Translations under genes and position numbers: made by a program
Source: Peromyscus leucopus
Taxonomy: Eukaryota; Chordata; Mammalia; Rodentia; Cricetidae
NCBI RefSeq assembly: GCF_004664715.2
Contig: NC_051083.1
Location: forward strand, 94,269,920 to 94,333,919
Length of the DNA stretch: 64,000 bases
Direction of reading: 5' to 3'
The notes under the pieces: model-generated
Told to the model about the DNA's origin: nothing
Database searches by the model: none
The model's input: the letters and a program-made list of their open reading frames with translations, nothing else
Shown here: positions 1-12,299 of the stretch, piece by piece
How positions within the stretch are numbered: the stretch's first letter is position 1
How the letters are laid out: every line of letters starts with the position of its first letter

Positions 1-460
1 TTACACATGAATGTTTAGAACAGCATTAGAAACAACTCAGATGCCATCAGTTGGAATGGATAAACAAATTTATTTTGTAACCATTCGATAGAATACACCA
101 ACTTTTTAAAAAGAGAAAACTATTGACTCACATGACAATATAGGTGAATCTCATAATAAATATGCTGAATAAAAGAATGTATAAAAGAGTAAATAATATA
201 TAATTCCACTTTTTATAAAATTATAGAAAATTCAGAAAATATTCTCTAGTGCTCAAAAGAATATCAGAAGTTTCTTGGGAAGAGGGGTACATTTAGGAGG
301 GATGAAAGAAAATGTTTGCAGTGATAGATATGTTCATTATATTTTTGTGATTTCAATTAAGAAAAACTGTTCAGTTTTACTTTTAAAATGTGCCCAGTTG
401 TATGCCAATTGTACTTCAATATATGGCTGTAACACATATTCATATATACCCTCACAAACA
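1..460. other. Unassigned AT-rich sequence
   Basis: No gene, splice-paired exon or recognisable repeat seen. Open frames here are short and lack coding features. Confidence 0.5.
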
Positions 461-462
461 TA

Positions 463-662
463 ATTTGTGATTGTATGTGCATGGGCCTATGATAGTTATA
501 TGCACCACATGCAAGAGCTTGAGGAGTCCAGAAGAAGGTGTTAGGGCTCCTGCACCTGGAGTTCAGGCAATAGTAAATGGCCATGTGTTTGCTGAGATCT
601 GATCTCGGGGTCCCCGATAGAGCAGAAATGCTCTTAACCACTGAGCTATCTCTCCTGTCCCC
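463..662 (-). repeat. B3/B2-family SINE, antisense
   Basis: Ends with GAAATGCTCTTAACCACTGA and GCTATCTCTCCTGTCC, the reverse of the tRNA-derived B2/B3 head. Confidence 0.75.
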
Positions 663-769
663 CAAAGTCATTTAAAAGTAACACTTGTTCAATTCCTTTT
701 TTTGAATTTGGGGTCCCAATAGGGTATCACAACTAATTCCTGGTAAGACTGGGATTGGAATTTAAGTGT

Positions 770-930
770 TTTTGCTGGTATGGTGGTATGCTCCTGTAAT
801 ACCAGTACTTGGGAGGCCGAAGTGGGAAGATCATCACAAATTTTAAGTTGACATGGTCTACACAGCAACTTTTAGAATAGCCAGGGCTACATAGTGAGAC
901 CCTGTCTCAAAAAAAGAAAAGAAAAACAAA
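770..930 (+). repeat. B1-type SINE, diverged
   Basis: GGTATGCTCCTGTAATACCA ... CAGGGCTACATAGTGAGACC with an A-rich tail. An insertion in the middle makes it longer than a standard B1. Confidence 0.75.
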
Positions 931-1284
931 GAATTTAAGTGTTCTTATTCTGCATATTGCTCTTTTTAGTATACTGAGTGAAGAGTTCAGATCAAAGGAA
1001 TGATTATCATTTGGTGGATTTTACAGACTTCCATATTATACTTGTGGGAAAGACATAATGAAAAGGGTTGGGTTTTTTTCCTCCCCAGAATACATTCAGT
1101 AGTGTGCTGCAGCTGATCTGTAGTAGTTAGTGAAGCTGATGGTTATTTTTTTTGAATTTGCAAATTAGTTATTCAATAGTGGTTAATAAAATTTATAATT
1201 AAATTATATTAAAATACAGATAATATTCAAACTCATCACTTCCTAATTTTTTTAGTATCTTTTACTTTTAACTATTCTTAAGGT

Positions 1285-1562
1285 TTCTATTTTTCCATGT
1301 ATATGTATGTGGTGTGCACTTATGTGCAAATGCATGTGAACATTTGTGGAAGTCTCATGTTGACGTTGGGTGTCTTCCTCAGTTACTTTCATCCTTATAT
1401 ATTGAGGCGTGATCCCTCGCTTGAACCGTGAGTTCACTGTCCTGTCTCCATCTCCAGAATACTGGGATTACAGGTAGGCCTCTCACATGGGTGCTGGGAT
1501 AGAAATTTTTGTCCTCTTGATTGCATAGCTAGTGTTTATCCACTAAGCAATCTTCCTCACCC
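1285..1562 (-). repeat. Diverged rodent SINE/dispersed repeat, antisense
   Basis: Contains GGGTGTCTTCCTCAGTTACT, GAATACTGGGATTACAGGTA and an end ACTAAGCAATCTTCCTCACC, reminiscent of B-type SINEs read in reverse. Confidence 0.5.
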
Positions 1563-1778
1563 CTCTTTAAGATTACAATGAGGTTACATTGGTAGCTTGA
1601 TATTGGTCATAAGGAGAGTAGGTATAATAATAAATTGGCAAGCACAATACATTAGGGATATTCCTTCCCCTGAGAACTGATTGTTAAACCTGTACTAATA
1701 CATCTCTACCTCAAAAGCACCATTAAAGTCTGGCTTGGAAGGCAATGTATCAGTGTCTAAAGTTATGATTGGTGAACT

Positions 1779-1815
1779 GGGGGTGGAGGGGGTGGAGGGG
1801 GGGTGGAGGGGGGTG
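1779..1815 (+). repeat. G-rich GGGTGGAGG tandem repeats
   Basis: Four or more runs of three to six or more G separated by TGGA, on the plus strand. The spacing fits a possible G-quadruplex. Confidence 0.8.
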
Positions 1816-2126
1816 AGTGTCCTGGGGCCCAGCTTCTTAAACTGTTGTTTGTCATGCCACATAGCTTCATGTAACTGAATGTGTGTGTGTGTGGGGGGCG
1901 TCACAATTAATTTGCCAACAGTAAAGGGGTTGTGGACATACAAAAACCAAAACTAATTTCAAATCAAATGTATAATAAATCCAAGGAGTTTCTGGCATTG
2001 TTTCCCCGTTATCTCATGTGACTTCATTGTAGTCTTGGTTCTGAACAAAATGTGTTCACTTTGCACTGTGCACCTGGCCCAGCCCACAACAAGACAGTGC
2101 ACACCTGCAACACCCTGTCTCTGTGC

Positions 2127-2511
2127 TGTGGGATGGTCTGTATGTCAAATTGCTCTGATTGGTCAATAAATAAAACACTGATTGGCCAGTGGCCAGTCAG
2201 GAAGTAGGTGGGACAAGGAGAGAGGAGAATTATGGGAAGCGGAAGGCTGAGGCAGAGAGATACTGCCAGCCACCACCATGACCAGCAGCATGTGAAGATG
2301 CCGGTAAGCCACCAGCCACGTGGCAAGGTATAGATTTATGGGAATGGATTAATTTAAGCTATAAGAACAGTTAGCAAGAAGCCTGCCATGGCCATACAGT
2401 TTGTATGCAATATAAGTCTGTGTTTAATTGGTTGGGTCTGAGCGGCTGTGGGACTGGCAGTTGACAAAGATTTGTCCTGACTGTGGGCAAGGCAGGAAAA
2501 CTTTAGCTACA
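2127..2511 (+). mobile_element. LTR-like element (family seen in cricetid rodents), copy 1
   Basis: Begins TGTGGGATGGTCTG and ends AGCTACA. An 8-bp direct repeat CTCTGTGC lies immediately left (2119-2126) and one base to the right (2513-2520). It shares long blocks with the copy at 61989-62339 (CTGATTGGCCAGT, CAGTTTATAAT-type end). Family assignment and orientation are from memory and uncertain. Confidence 0.65.
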
Positions 2512-2749
2512 GCTCTGTGCCTTTAGCCTTGAAGAGAGGCAAGATAGATTAGGTAGACAGGTACTCTTTAAGTGATTAACGTATCTTGGCAGCAGGTTGA
2601 CCCAAAGTAAAGGAGATGAATGCACAGTAAAGGCAGAGATAACTCCCTAATCAGTTATCCAGTACAAAGTGGTCAGCACTGCAGTCATCTGTACACAAGC
2701 AACAAAAATGGACTCAGCAGGTTACGTTTATCTATTTATACATATATAT

Positions 2750-2750
2750 G

Positions 2751-2793
<43 letters not shown>
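2750..2793. repeat. (GATA)n microsatellite
   Basis: About ten perfect TAGA/GATA units. Confidence 0.95.
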
Positions 2794-2794
<1 letters not shown>

Positions 2795-2945
2795 AATAAT
2801 AGTCAAAGAAAAGAGATCATCAGTTTAACAGGGAGTGAGGGGTGACATGGAGGTGTTGGAAGGTGGGGACATAGGGGGGTTGGAGAGAAAAGGCAAGGGG
2901 GAAAATAATGTATTTATATTTTAATTAATATGTAAATTTTGAGGG

Positions 2946-3172
2946 AGGAGCTGGAGGGATGGCTCAGCTGTTTAAAGTACTTGGGTCCTCTGCAAGAGCA
3001 ACAAGTTCAATTCCCAGCACTTACGTGGCTGCTCACAAACATCTGTAACTCCGGTTCTGGGTGATCTGACACCCCCTTCTGTTTTCCAAGAGCATCGTGT
3101 GCACATGTTGTACACAGATACACATTCGAGCAAAACACTCATACACATAAAATAAATACATTAATAATAAAT
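2946..3172 (+). repeat. B2 SINE
   Basis: GGAGCTGGAGGGATGGCTCA head, TTCAATTCCCAGCACTTACG, CACACCC-type middle, and an AAATAAATA-rich tail. Confidence 0.85.
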
Positions 3173-3300
3173 GGAAAGGCAGAGCAAACTGACTTTCATC
3201 ATGCTTTCAGTTAGCTTGGGAGCCGATGTGAGAAGCCAAATTTTAAACCAAAGCAGCTTCTAAGTACCTGTTACTGTGGGTGCTTAAGAAATGTCCACTG

Positions 3301-4219
3301 TTCTCCTAAGTGCTGAGGGTGGCAAGGGGCGCCTGGGCAGCACAGTAAAATTGACCCTGTAGACAGGGGTGCAGGTGAGCCAGCCCTGAGGGTGTAAGAG
3401 GGGCATAGCTGGTACTGCCTCCCTCGCCTGTGGTGTGGTGGTGGGAGCCAGGGAAAGATGACCTGCCCTCTTGTCTCTACCACCTCCAGCTGGCCAGAGA
3501 GCTGACCCTCCACTCTAACCAGCTGCAACACTCTGGAAAGTGGGCCATACACCTTGTCTGGGCAGCACAGTGGAGCTGACCCTGTTTATGGGTGTGGGTG
3601 AACCTCCCCTCCCCCAGAACATGAATATGAGACATCTAGCCCCGCCCCTTATCTGCCATATGGCAGCGTGGGCAGGGAAGAGATGCCCCACCCCGCACCT
3701 TCATGCCTGAAGGGGTGAACTAGCCAGGACAGTGGTGAAGCACTCCCCCTGCTGGTAAGGATGGAGAGCTGGCTGGCTGACCAACCCTGCAACTACCCAG
3801 GCCCAGAACCAGGGTTGTGAGTTGGCCCACTCCAACATCCAGCCCCATCTATAATCTTTGGATTCGAAGCTGCAGGATCTCCACGACACAGAGCAACAAC
3901 ATGATATTTAAGAGGAGTCTCAGTGAGGACCCAGCATGGAAAGTGTAGCAGAAGCCAGAGGCCTCAAACCAGACCAACAACTCTTTGCAATGAACACTTG
4001 CGAGTAAAGATACATGCACAAAAGGGTTTACTGTGTGACTCACTGTGTCACACTACAGCTTCCATGACGAGATTTTTCTCTTTTCTTTTAAATTTTATTC
4101 TATTTGTGGCGGCAGGGGGGGGGATTGCAAAGACAGAGGGTGGATATGAAGGGATGGGGAGAAAAATGGGATCGAGATGCATGATGTGAAAGACACAAAG
4201 AATAAATAAAATGTTAAAA
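3301..4219 (+). mobile_element. 5'-truncated L1 3' end with 15-bp target-site duplication
   Basis: A 919-bp insertion flanked by the direct repeat AAGAAATGTCCACTG (3286-3300 and 4220-4234). It ends with an L1-type tail (GGATATGAAGGGATGGGGAG ... AATAAATAAAATGTTAAAAA). The G-rich polypurine stretch near 4110-4170 is typical of rodent L1 3' UTRs. Target duplication plus 3' A-rich tail support LINE-mediated insertion. Confidence 0.85.
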
Positions 4220-4235
4220 AAGAAATGTCCACTGG

Positions 4236-4390
4236 TTGGGCCAGTAAAATGATTGAGCAGGTGAAAACACTTCCCGAACAAGCCTGACCACCCAAGTTTG
4301 CACCCTGGAGCCCATGGTGGAACTGTGGCACATGTCTGAACTCACACAGAATGCACACATCAAAATTTAAAAGCAAAAGTCTTAAAAAAG
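4236..4390 (+). repeat. B2/B3-like SINE, diverged
   Basis: CAAGCCTGACCACCCAAGTT followed by CCCTGGAGCCCATGGTGG matches a B2/B3-type tRNA-derived body. It starts next to the L1 target duplication. Confidence 0.55.
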
Positions 4391-4780
4391 AAGCATCTAC
4401 TGGTGGCAGATGGCTTATGTGGGAATGGACACATGACAGGACACTAAGAACTATAGAGAGTTTCATTAAGATTAATGTATGAAAGAGGCCAGTTGGCTGA
4501 AGACTCGGTATCCTTCTTTGAGCTATATGCAGCAGGGTACATGAGAGTAAAGCATACAACAAAGAAATGCTAGAGGAGGGTGGTGCATTATAAATAACCT
4601 TATAAATGGTGCTAAGACTCTGGCCCAATGCTTTTGAGCACATACTCCCCTCCCCCCCAACTTACTAGTTCATACCCATTCTCAGGAGCGTCTTTATCTT
4701 TCTTAAATTTCATTTCTATTAACCTTACCTTCTTATCCCTGGTACAGTGTTTTGTTCTGAAATATAAGAAACTGGAATTT

Positions 4781-4960
4781 GGACTGGAGAGATGGCTCAT
4801 AGGTTAAGAGCATTGGCTGCTCTTCCAGAGGTCCTGAGTTCAATTCCCAGCAACCACATGATGGCTCACGACCATCTATAATGAGATCTGGTGCCCTCTT
4901 CTGGCCTGTAGGGACACATGGGGGCAGAACACTTTATATATAATAAATATATAAATCTGA

Positions 4961-5035
<75 letters not shown>
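4781..5035 (+). repeat. B2/B3 SINE with (GAAA)n tail
   Basis: GGACTGGAGAGATGGCTCAT head, GAGTTCAATTCCCAGCAACC, an AATAAATATATAAATCTG tail, then about 19 GAAA units (4959-5035). Confidence 0.92.
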
Positions 5036-5036
<1 letters not shown>

Positions 5037-5309
5037 CTAGAAATCTTCACTGCTACTCCATAGTCCAGATTCAGATCCACACCTATAACAGAAGTCCCTT
5101 TCCCCAGGTAATTGCATTCTTACCACCTTCTCCAATGTAGGTGTTTATTGATAAGCCATCCCCTTCCCTCTCCTGTTCTCAACAATAAAACTCACTTGCC
5201 ATGTATGATCTAGAGCTCTAGGCACCAATCAGGAACTAGTTTCATAACCTAATCAAAGATTAGGTATTAGTGGTCAGATGCCATCTTCTAATTTCCTCAC
5301 CACATAGTA

Positions 5310-5580
5310 GGTTTGAGTACATTTTTGGTTTTGTGGTGCTAGAGAATCAAGCCCAGGGCCTTACCCATTGTTTGGAAGACACTACCAGTGAGCTATATCC
5401 TCGGCCTTTTTCTTTTTCTTTCTTTTCTCTTTTCTTCCCCCTCTCTCTCCCTCTATTCTCTTGTTTCCTCCTTTGACAGGGTCTCACTGTATTGCCCAGG
5501 CAGTCCTTAAACAGATCCCTCTGCTTCGGGCTTCTGTGCAGCTGGGATTATAGGTGTGTACCACCGCACCAGGTGCTCTT
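5310..5580 (-). repeat. B4-type SINE, antisense
   Basis: Reverse of a tRNA/ID-like half (GACACTACCAGTGAGCTATA) and, after a pyrimidine-rich stretch, the reverse of a B1 half (GACAGGGTCTCACTGTATTG ... GCTGGGATTATAGGTGTGTA). Confidence 0.65.
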
Positions 5581-6185
5581 TAAGAAGAACACAGAGAAAC
5601 TGGTGTGTGTGTGGGGTGGGGGTTGAAAGCCTGGAAGTAGACTGAGGGCAAGTTAATAGATAGGGAAAACACCCATGCTGTATAGGCAGCTTCTGACTGG
5701 GCCTTTAGGTAGAGGAAGCTTTAAACAAAAGGAAAGGAAAAGGAGGTGAAGTGGTCAGGTCTCTCTCAGTAAACTCTTGGTATTTTCAGCGTGGTAGCAG
5801 CTACGGTATGAACCTTAAAATTACAGCCTTTCATTTAGTATTCACATATCATTTCCAATGGGATTTTCTGTCGATACATTTTTAACACCTCCACCCCTTA
5901 CCTGCCTTGTATCCAGAGTCAACTGTCCCCTGAAGTTGTCACTAGTTGGTAGATTAGACCCTGAAGCTTTCTGTTATCTGTGAGCTTCTGTCATAGTCAT
6001 GGGTCTGAGCTCAGGTGGCAACTGCTGAGATTTCCAGGTCCTTATATTCTGGGGCAAAGAATTGCACTAGAGATAAATGGTAAGATAATAGAAATAGAGA
6101 CAATTTTTTAAGAAAGAGAAAAATACGCCTCAGAATGGCAACTAAAGGGAGCAGTGACTCTGGAACAGAGGGGGGTAGGAGCTGA
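5581..6185. other. Unassigned intergenic sequence
   Basis: Apparently unique sequence between two SINEs. Nothing recognised. Confidence 0.5.
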
Positions 6186-6189
6186 GTTT

Positions 6190-6440
6190 TTTTAATCTTT
6201 ATTTTTATTTTCTGTGTATGAGTATTTTGCTTGCATGTATATCTGTGCATCATATTTGGCCTGCATGTATATCTGTGCATCGTATGTATGCAGTGCTTTT
6301 AGAGGCCAGAAGAGAGTGTCTTATCCCCAGGGAATGGAGTCACAGACAGTCGCGAGACATTGTGTGGGTTCTGGGAATTGAACCTGAATCCTCAGAAGAG
6401 TAGCCAGTATTCTTAACTGCTGAGCTGTCTCTCCAGCTCC
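6190..6440 (-). repeat. B3 SINE, antisense, with internal 30-bp duplication
   Basis: Ends CTTAACTGCTGAGCTGTCTC and CAGCTCC. Near its start CATGTATATCTGTGCATC occurs twice with a 30-bp period. Confidence 0.8.
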
Positions 6441-8000
6441 AAGCTTTGGTTGCTTTGACTTTTCTTGCTCACTTTTCTCTTTCTTGCTTTTCTAATTCTT
6501 AGTTGCTTTCCATTACCTGTGTGTTTCAAACAAATGATTGTTTTAATTTCTCTGTTCACTTTACTTTCTTGCTTTTCCAGCTGCTAGCAACCCTCCCTGA
6601 AAATACTGGAAATTCAGTGACATGTTCATTCTTTATTGAGACTGTATCATCCTCCATTTCACCAAGCCACTCTTTAATTAAGATGAGAATAGACTGGGCA
6701 TATTCTGCCTTCCACAAAAGAAATAGTTACTAATAAAAGCAATATCAACTTTTACTATTTAAAAACATCTTTAGACAGCCTCATACTTTACTGAGTTTTC
6801 TAAATTAATTTTGTGAAGTAGATTTTAATTTGTGATACTGTGTATGAAGCCCAGCAATATCAAATAATTACCTAAGGTCATATGGGTTAGCAAGTTGATA
6901 GAGTGAAAATTCAAACCTATGACACCAAAACCTGTGCTCTTGACGATCATACCACTTTATTTAGATTCCAGCTAGAAATAGAGGAAGGGGGAGTGGACAC
7001 TTAAAGAACCATTCTATTTAACAAATGTATGTGTACCCCCTATTATGAACAAAAGTGTGTGGAGGATAGGGAGATAAATGTGCATATTCGCTGCCCTTAA
7101 TGAAATTAGTAGGACAGATGAGACAGGACCACTGTTTAAATGCCTCTAATAAAAGCAGAGTTAGATCAGTACCATGACATAATTATGATAACTGCCACTT
7201 ATTGAGAACATACAATATGTCAGATATGATGCATTCTGCAATGTTTAATTCTCATGATGACTCAGAGTATTGCTCTATTTTATACATGAGTGAATAAGTG
7301 CAGTAAAAGGTTAATTAACTTCTCTAGCTGGGAAGAGAGTGCTACTAGATCCTAAGAGGAAGAATAGGCTCAGTCAGTGTACACCTCTTTTTGAGTGAAC
7401 TGGAAGTATATGCACCCACGACAGTGTCTGTAAACCTGAACCACCAGTGGCATTAATGTCACATGTACCTCAGCCAGCACTTGTTTTAAAGCAGTGGAAT
7501 ACCTGGGTCACATTCCATTTGCAATCTTGAGACCAGTGAAGGGACCCTAATTACAATCATCAGGTGCCTACCACCACCCTTTGTTGTTTAAAATTAATGA
7601 GTATACAAAGTGGCACTGAATGCCAGAATACTATACATCAAAGGGCTTTAAATACTAAATTTTATGTGTACTTTACCAGATAAAATGAAACACTCATGTT
7701 AATATAAATATTATTAAAAATACTTGCAAATAAATAAAGATATCAGACACCAAAATTTTCCAGACCCAAAATCTACTCAACTTAATGAACTTATACACAG
7801 TCAGAATTTCTGTAAAGTTTGCTGTATGCATGCAGGTTATATTTGCCTTTTTAATATTCTGCTAATTTTTATTAAAGGCAAATAAATGTAACCTGCATGG
7901 TCGCAGAAAATTTCTGCAGTTGGTTTCAAAAGCCCGAAAGACACTGTTAAGGTATACATCAGTTGAAACAACTTAACTTCTGATAAATAAAAATTGTAAA
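6441..8000. other. Unassigned intergenic sequence with possible ancient repeat pieces
   Basis: Segments near 6830-6960 and 7190-7330 (CACTTATTGAGAACATACAA, CAAACCTATGACACC) look like old mammalian repeats. No coding evidence. Confidence 0.45.
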
Positions 8001-8004
8001 TGAT

Positions 8005-8150
8005 CTGGGCAGTGGTGGTGCACATCTTTAATCCCAACGCTTGGGAGGCAGAGTCAGGCTGATCTCTGTAAGTTCGAGACCAGCCTGGGCTACAGAGTGA
8101 GTTCCAGGACAGACTCCAAAGCTACACAAAGAAATACCCCTCCAAAAATT
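8005..8150 (+). repeat. B1 SINE
   Basis: GGTGCACATCTTTAATCCCA ... GACTCCAAAGCTACACAAAG, with the cricetid-like 'CCAAAGCTACA' ending. Confidence 0.9.
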
Positions 8151-8207
8151 TAAATGAGCTCCTCAGTTGTTCTAACTACATTTCTTCTTAAAACGTTTTG
8201 TTGAAAA

Positions 8208-8822
8208 TTTTTTCACACAATATATTTTAATGTTTTTTTCTTTCTCACTTCCTCCAAGATCATCTCCATCTCCCTACTCACCCAACTTTGTGTTTTTTCT
8301 TTCTGTGTTTCTCTCTGTGTCTTTAAAAACAAATAACATAAGCAAAAGAATCAAGAAACAAAAATCACATAAAAACAAAAATCCAAACAACCAAGCAAAA
8401 GATAGATAAGACAAAAAGTGCCCAAATGAAGCAAAAGTCTACAAAAATACCATTGACTTTGTTTTGTGTTGGTCAACTATTCCTGAGCATGGGGCCTGCC
8501 CTGAGGTGTAGTTAATATACCCAGTGATACTCCATTGGACAAAACTGATTTTTCCTTTGCCAGCAGGTATCAATTGCAAATAACTTCTTGGTTAGGGGTG
8601 GCAGCCCATGTCCACTTCCCCCTCTCAGTGCTAAAACCTCATCCGACTTGGACTTGTGCAGACCTTGTCCATTCTGCCAGTCTCTGTGAGTGCATATGTG
8701 CATCAGTCTTCTTGTGTCTGGAAGACAATGCTTCCTTGGAGTCATCCATCCTCTCTTGCTCTTACAGTCTTTCCATTTCCTCTTCCACATAGCTCCCTGA
8801 GCCCTGATTGGGGAGGGGCTTG
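8208..8822 (-). mobile_element. L1 3' end, antisense
   Basis: Starts with pyrimidine-rich sequence (the reverse of the L1 polypurine tract), passes through an AAACAAA-rich stretch, and ends in a TATTCCTGAGCATGGGGCCT-type L1 block. Open frames here are shadows of L1. Confidence 0.7.
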
Positions 8823-10050
8823 ATAAATTTCTTAACAGCAGTAGTACAGAGGTTGAGGTTAGCAGGGTAAGGATTTTACAAAAGAAGTCAGAGGCAAGGG
8901 AACATAAGGCTTGGAAATGGTAATACAGGAAATCATAGCTAAGTAATAAAGGTGATTTTTAGCAAGAGAGCCTTGAATGAATGGAAGTAGAGGCTATCCA
9001 TGGACTTGAGAACCTAAGGAATGGAATGGTCATAGTGTTAGCATGGAAAATCTGGGAATAGAAGATTGTGTGTGATTAGAAGATGGGATGCTTCAGTTTA
9101 TAATGCTGATTAGTTCCTGATTCTGTTGGAGTGGGGAAAATTTCAGGGGTGGATACTGTATGTGTGGTGAAGTTGAAAAATAATGTCCTTTTAGAGGACG
9201 TCAAGGAATTGAGTGGCAAGAGTTGTCAGATGGATTATCTTTAGGGATGTTGAAGTCATTCAGGATAATGGTAGACTTTGAGATGAGAAAAAGACTGAGC
9301 AAGGACCAAAGTCACTGATTAATGAAAGGGAGGAGTCCCAAGGTAAATTCATAAATGGTTAGGAGAGAAAGGGGTTATAATTGATTGACCTCACAAGATC
9401 AGGCTTAGGTTGTATAGTCTTTTCTTTTGTTTGATGAGCACAGGAAAATAATGATCTGAAAGCAGAAATTTGGACAAACAGAACACTACCCTAAGCCATC
9501 AGGTTGCAATGAAGTTCAAGGGGGTGAAGGGAACTCTCGATGGGCCTGAGGATATAGGAAAGTTACTGAACATGGTGAGACAATTCCAAAGATACAAACA
9601 TAATTTTCTGCTTCTGGAAGAGGACTGTCAGGTAGGAACAGGGTCAAAGATGATGATGGATGGGGATAATGGTGGAATAGACAGCAAGTGCCCAGAGTGG
9701 GAGGAGAGATGATCTATGTATGGATTTAGTCTCAGCAGATTCTTAGAGGAAAATAGTAACTCGGCCTAATGGCTGGAGTTTCCACTAGCCTGTACTTCAT
9801 AGTGCAAAACCTGTTACTGGTATAGACTGGAGTGGTCCGAGCCCCAGGACAGACAGTTTCCATCTCTGTCCTTGTGGTCTGGAGTGGTAGCAACCGTAGT
9901 ACCTAGAGCTGCACTTCTCTGACCAAATCCTGTCTCTCTACTTTGTTGTGACTATAGCTGTTTTTCCAAGTCATTTAACTCCTTTGTCACATGATCTGCC
10001 CATCATTTATTTCTCAAGCACTCTGTCAACCTTCTTCATTTTCATCTCTA
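8823..10050. other. Unassigned intergenic sequence
   Basis: Contains an 80-codon open frame at 9470-9712 without protein-like composition or known motifs. No repeat recognised with confidence. Confidence 0.45.
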
Positions 10051-10051
10051 G

Positions 10052-10195
10052 CCAAGCATGGTGTGACACACTTATAAGCACTCGAGGGGATGCCGTAGGA
10101 TGATAACTATGAGTTTAAGGTGAGCCTCGTCTAAATAGTGAGTTTCAGTCCAGTCAGGGCTACAAATCAAGACTCTGTCTCAAAACAAAACAAAT
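10052..10195 (+). repeat. B1 SINE, diverged
   Basis: GCCAAGCATGGTGTGACACA ... AAGACTCTGTCTCAAAACAA. Confidence 0.75.
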
Positions 10196-10700
10196 TATTT
10201 TCAGTTCTATCAACTACCTCTCCAATATTTCCAATAGCCTTGCCTCTGGTATATCCATTTTACTTACAAAATAGAAGAAATCCAAATCTAGTTCATACCA
10301 AAAATTCTACCATCTATAGATAGCAAGTGGTTTTAGTCTCAGCTGGGCTTTCAACACTACCTTGGAACCATGTGTCCATTGCTAGCACTGTGTCCTGCTC
10401 ACCCCAAAAGCCATTTAAGTGATTCTTCTATCTTTCGAAATCCTTCACCCCACATCTCTCAACAAGCATATCACCTGGACTACCACTGAACTCTAGATAT
10501 GGGGGCTATAAATAACCTTAACTTCTTTCCAGCCAACCTAATCCATCTTCACAAAATTAGCAATGTAAATTTAGACATGGCATCTGTGCTCCATATCTTC
10601 CTTCCTTCTTAAGAAGCTTGTGGTACTGTTTAACAACCCTCCCTGCTGCCCAGCTGTATCTTCAACTTCCCTTTGCTACACATTTACTGTTGTATCTGAT

Positions 10701-10701
<1 letters not shown>

Positions 10702-10774
<73 letters not shown>
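10702..10774. repeat. (CA)n(GA)n compound microsatellite
   Basis: About 17 CA units followed by about 20 GA units. Confidence 0.97.
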
Positions 10775-10778
<4 letters not shown>

Positions 10779-11259
10779 AAATATGTTCCAGTGTCATTCA
10801 GCATAAAACAACAAAATGTCCTTTCAAACAAATATATCTCTGACATTTATTAAGCCCATTTTGACTGAATTAATTCTGCTTCCACTGCACAACAGCTTGT
10901 ATGGGGGTGGGGGTGGGGAGAAAGGAGAGTAAAGTAGCAGAAGGGAGAGGAGGAGGAGAGAAAGGGGGGAGAAAACAGCATAGGTGCTGACAGCGTACAA
11001 AAGGATGCTTTGCTATAACCATGGGAATATTAAACAGCTATTAGGATGATGATGTTTATAGAGCACATGTGTTAACATTGCAAAGCATTTATAGTGCCTT
11101 TTAATTGAAAAACAAGTTAGAAAATAGTGTGTGGGGGTTGATTTCTTTATTGGAAAAATGTGTGTAGTGTATGTATAGTACAATGATAGGCCATAAAGAG
11201 AAATGCCAAAATGTTACCAGTGATTGTTCTGGTCTGAATGATAACTCTAGTTCCCAAAT
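10775..11259. other. Unassigned sequence with purine-rich tract
   Basis: GGGGGTGGGGGTGGGGAGAA and GGAGAGGAGGAGGAGAG near 10900-10970, otherwise nothing recognised. Confidence 0.45.
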
Positions 11260-12275
11260 ATCTTATGACTCTCTTACACTAAACACACAAATTTTGCAAA
11301 AACCAAACAGCCTCATGCTCATAGATCAGTGCCTTTCTCAACCATCATCAGAGAAGCTTCCTCCTGCAGCAGATGGGAGCAAATACAGAGATCCAGAGCT
11401 GGACAACGTGCAGAGAGTGAGAGACCTTGGAACACTCAGTCATAAATGGGATGTCTTCATTAAACCCCTCCCCTAAGGGCTCAGGAAACCACACAGAAGA
11501 GGAGGCAGAAAGAGTGTAAGAGCCAGAGGGGATGGAGGACATTAAGGAAATATGGTCCTCTTAAAACAACATGGTTGATGCACATATCAACTCACAGAGA
11601 CTGAGGAAGCATGCACAGGTCTGCACTAGATGGGGCCCTAGAGCTGAAGTAGAAGTGGACACATGCCCTAATCCCTAACCCAAAAGCAATCAGCAGTTGA
11701 TAAGCACATGCAAATGAAAATTTAGTTTTCTCAAAAGGAGTCTCACTGGGGAAACCAACTACTCCAATGTGTAGACTGCATGCCCAGAAGTAGTGGCCAA
11801 CAGAAAACAAACTCAATGGCATGTTTTGAAGGTTCCTTGTCTCATAATGTTGTGTCAGGGCTCTTTTTTAAAAAAATTATCTCATTTTTTATTTTATTTA
11901 CATATTTTTATATATTTTTTCTTCTCTCCTTTCACCCTACAGGTACTTTGCATATATATTATGGCTTCTAGTTTAGTGTTTTTATGAATTCCTCAGTGTG
12001 TGAATAAGTGGGTTTCTTTCTTTTGCCTTCTCTTGTGTTCTTTTTCTTATGTTTTTTTTTTTTTGGTCCAATTTCAATGTGTCACTTTTTCTTTTAGCTT
12101 ATGTTTTATTTTCTTTTATCCCACATAAGCATGTCTGTTTTCTAATGAGGGACAGAAAAGGGGTAAATCCAGATGGGATGGGAGGTGGGAAGAAACTGGG
12201 AGGAGTAGAGGGAGGGGAAACTGTAATCAAGATGTAATACGTGAGAAAAACAATCTTTTTAATAAAAGGGGAAAA
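11260..12275 (+). mobile_element. L1 3' UTR fragment, sense
   Basis: Contains several blocks I recognise from rodent L1 3' UTRs, such as GCAGAGAGTGAGAGACCTTGG, AACAAACTCAATGGCATGTT and CTAATGAGGGACAGAAAAGG. It ends in TTTTTAATAAAAGGGG. The short open frames over it are not L1 ORF2. Confidence 0.8.
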
Positions 12276-12299
12276 AAGAAACCAGCAAAAAGCTATCAG

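Noticed and set aside
4095..4643. 182-codon minus-strand open frame
   Set aside because: It lies opposite an L1 3' end and a SINE, has no recognisable domain, and looks like a chance frame over repeat DNA.
4959..5035. Regularly spaced repeats as a CRISPR-like array
   Set aside because: These are (GAAA)n units in a SINE tail. No spaced repeats with unique spacers occur anywhere in this mammalian sequence.
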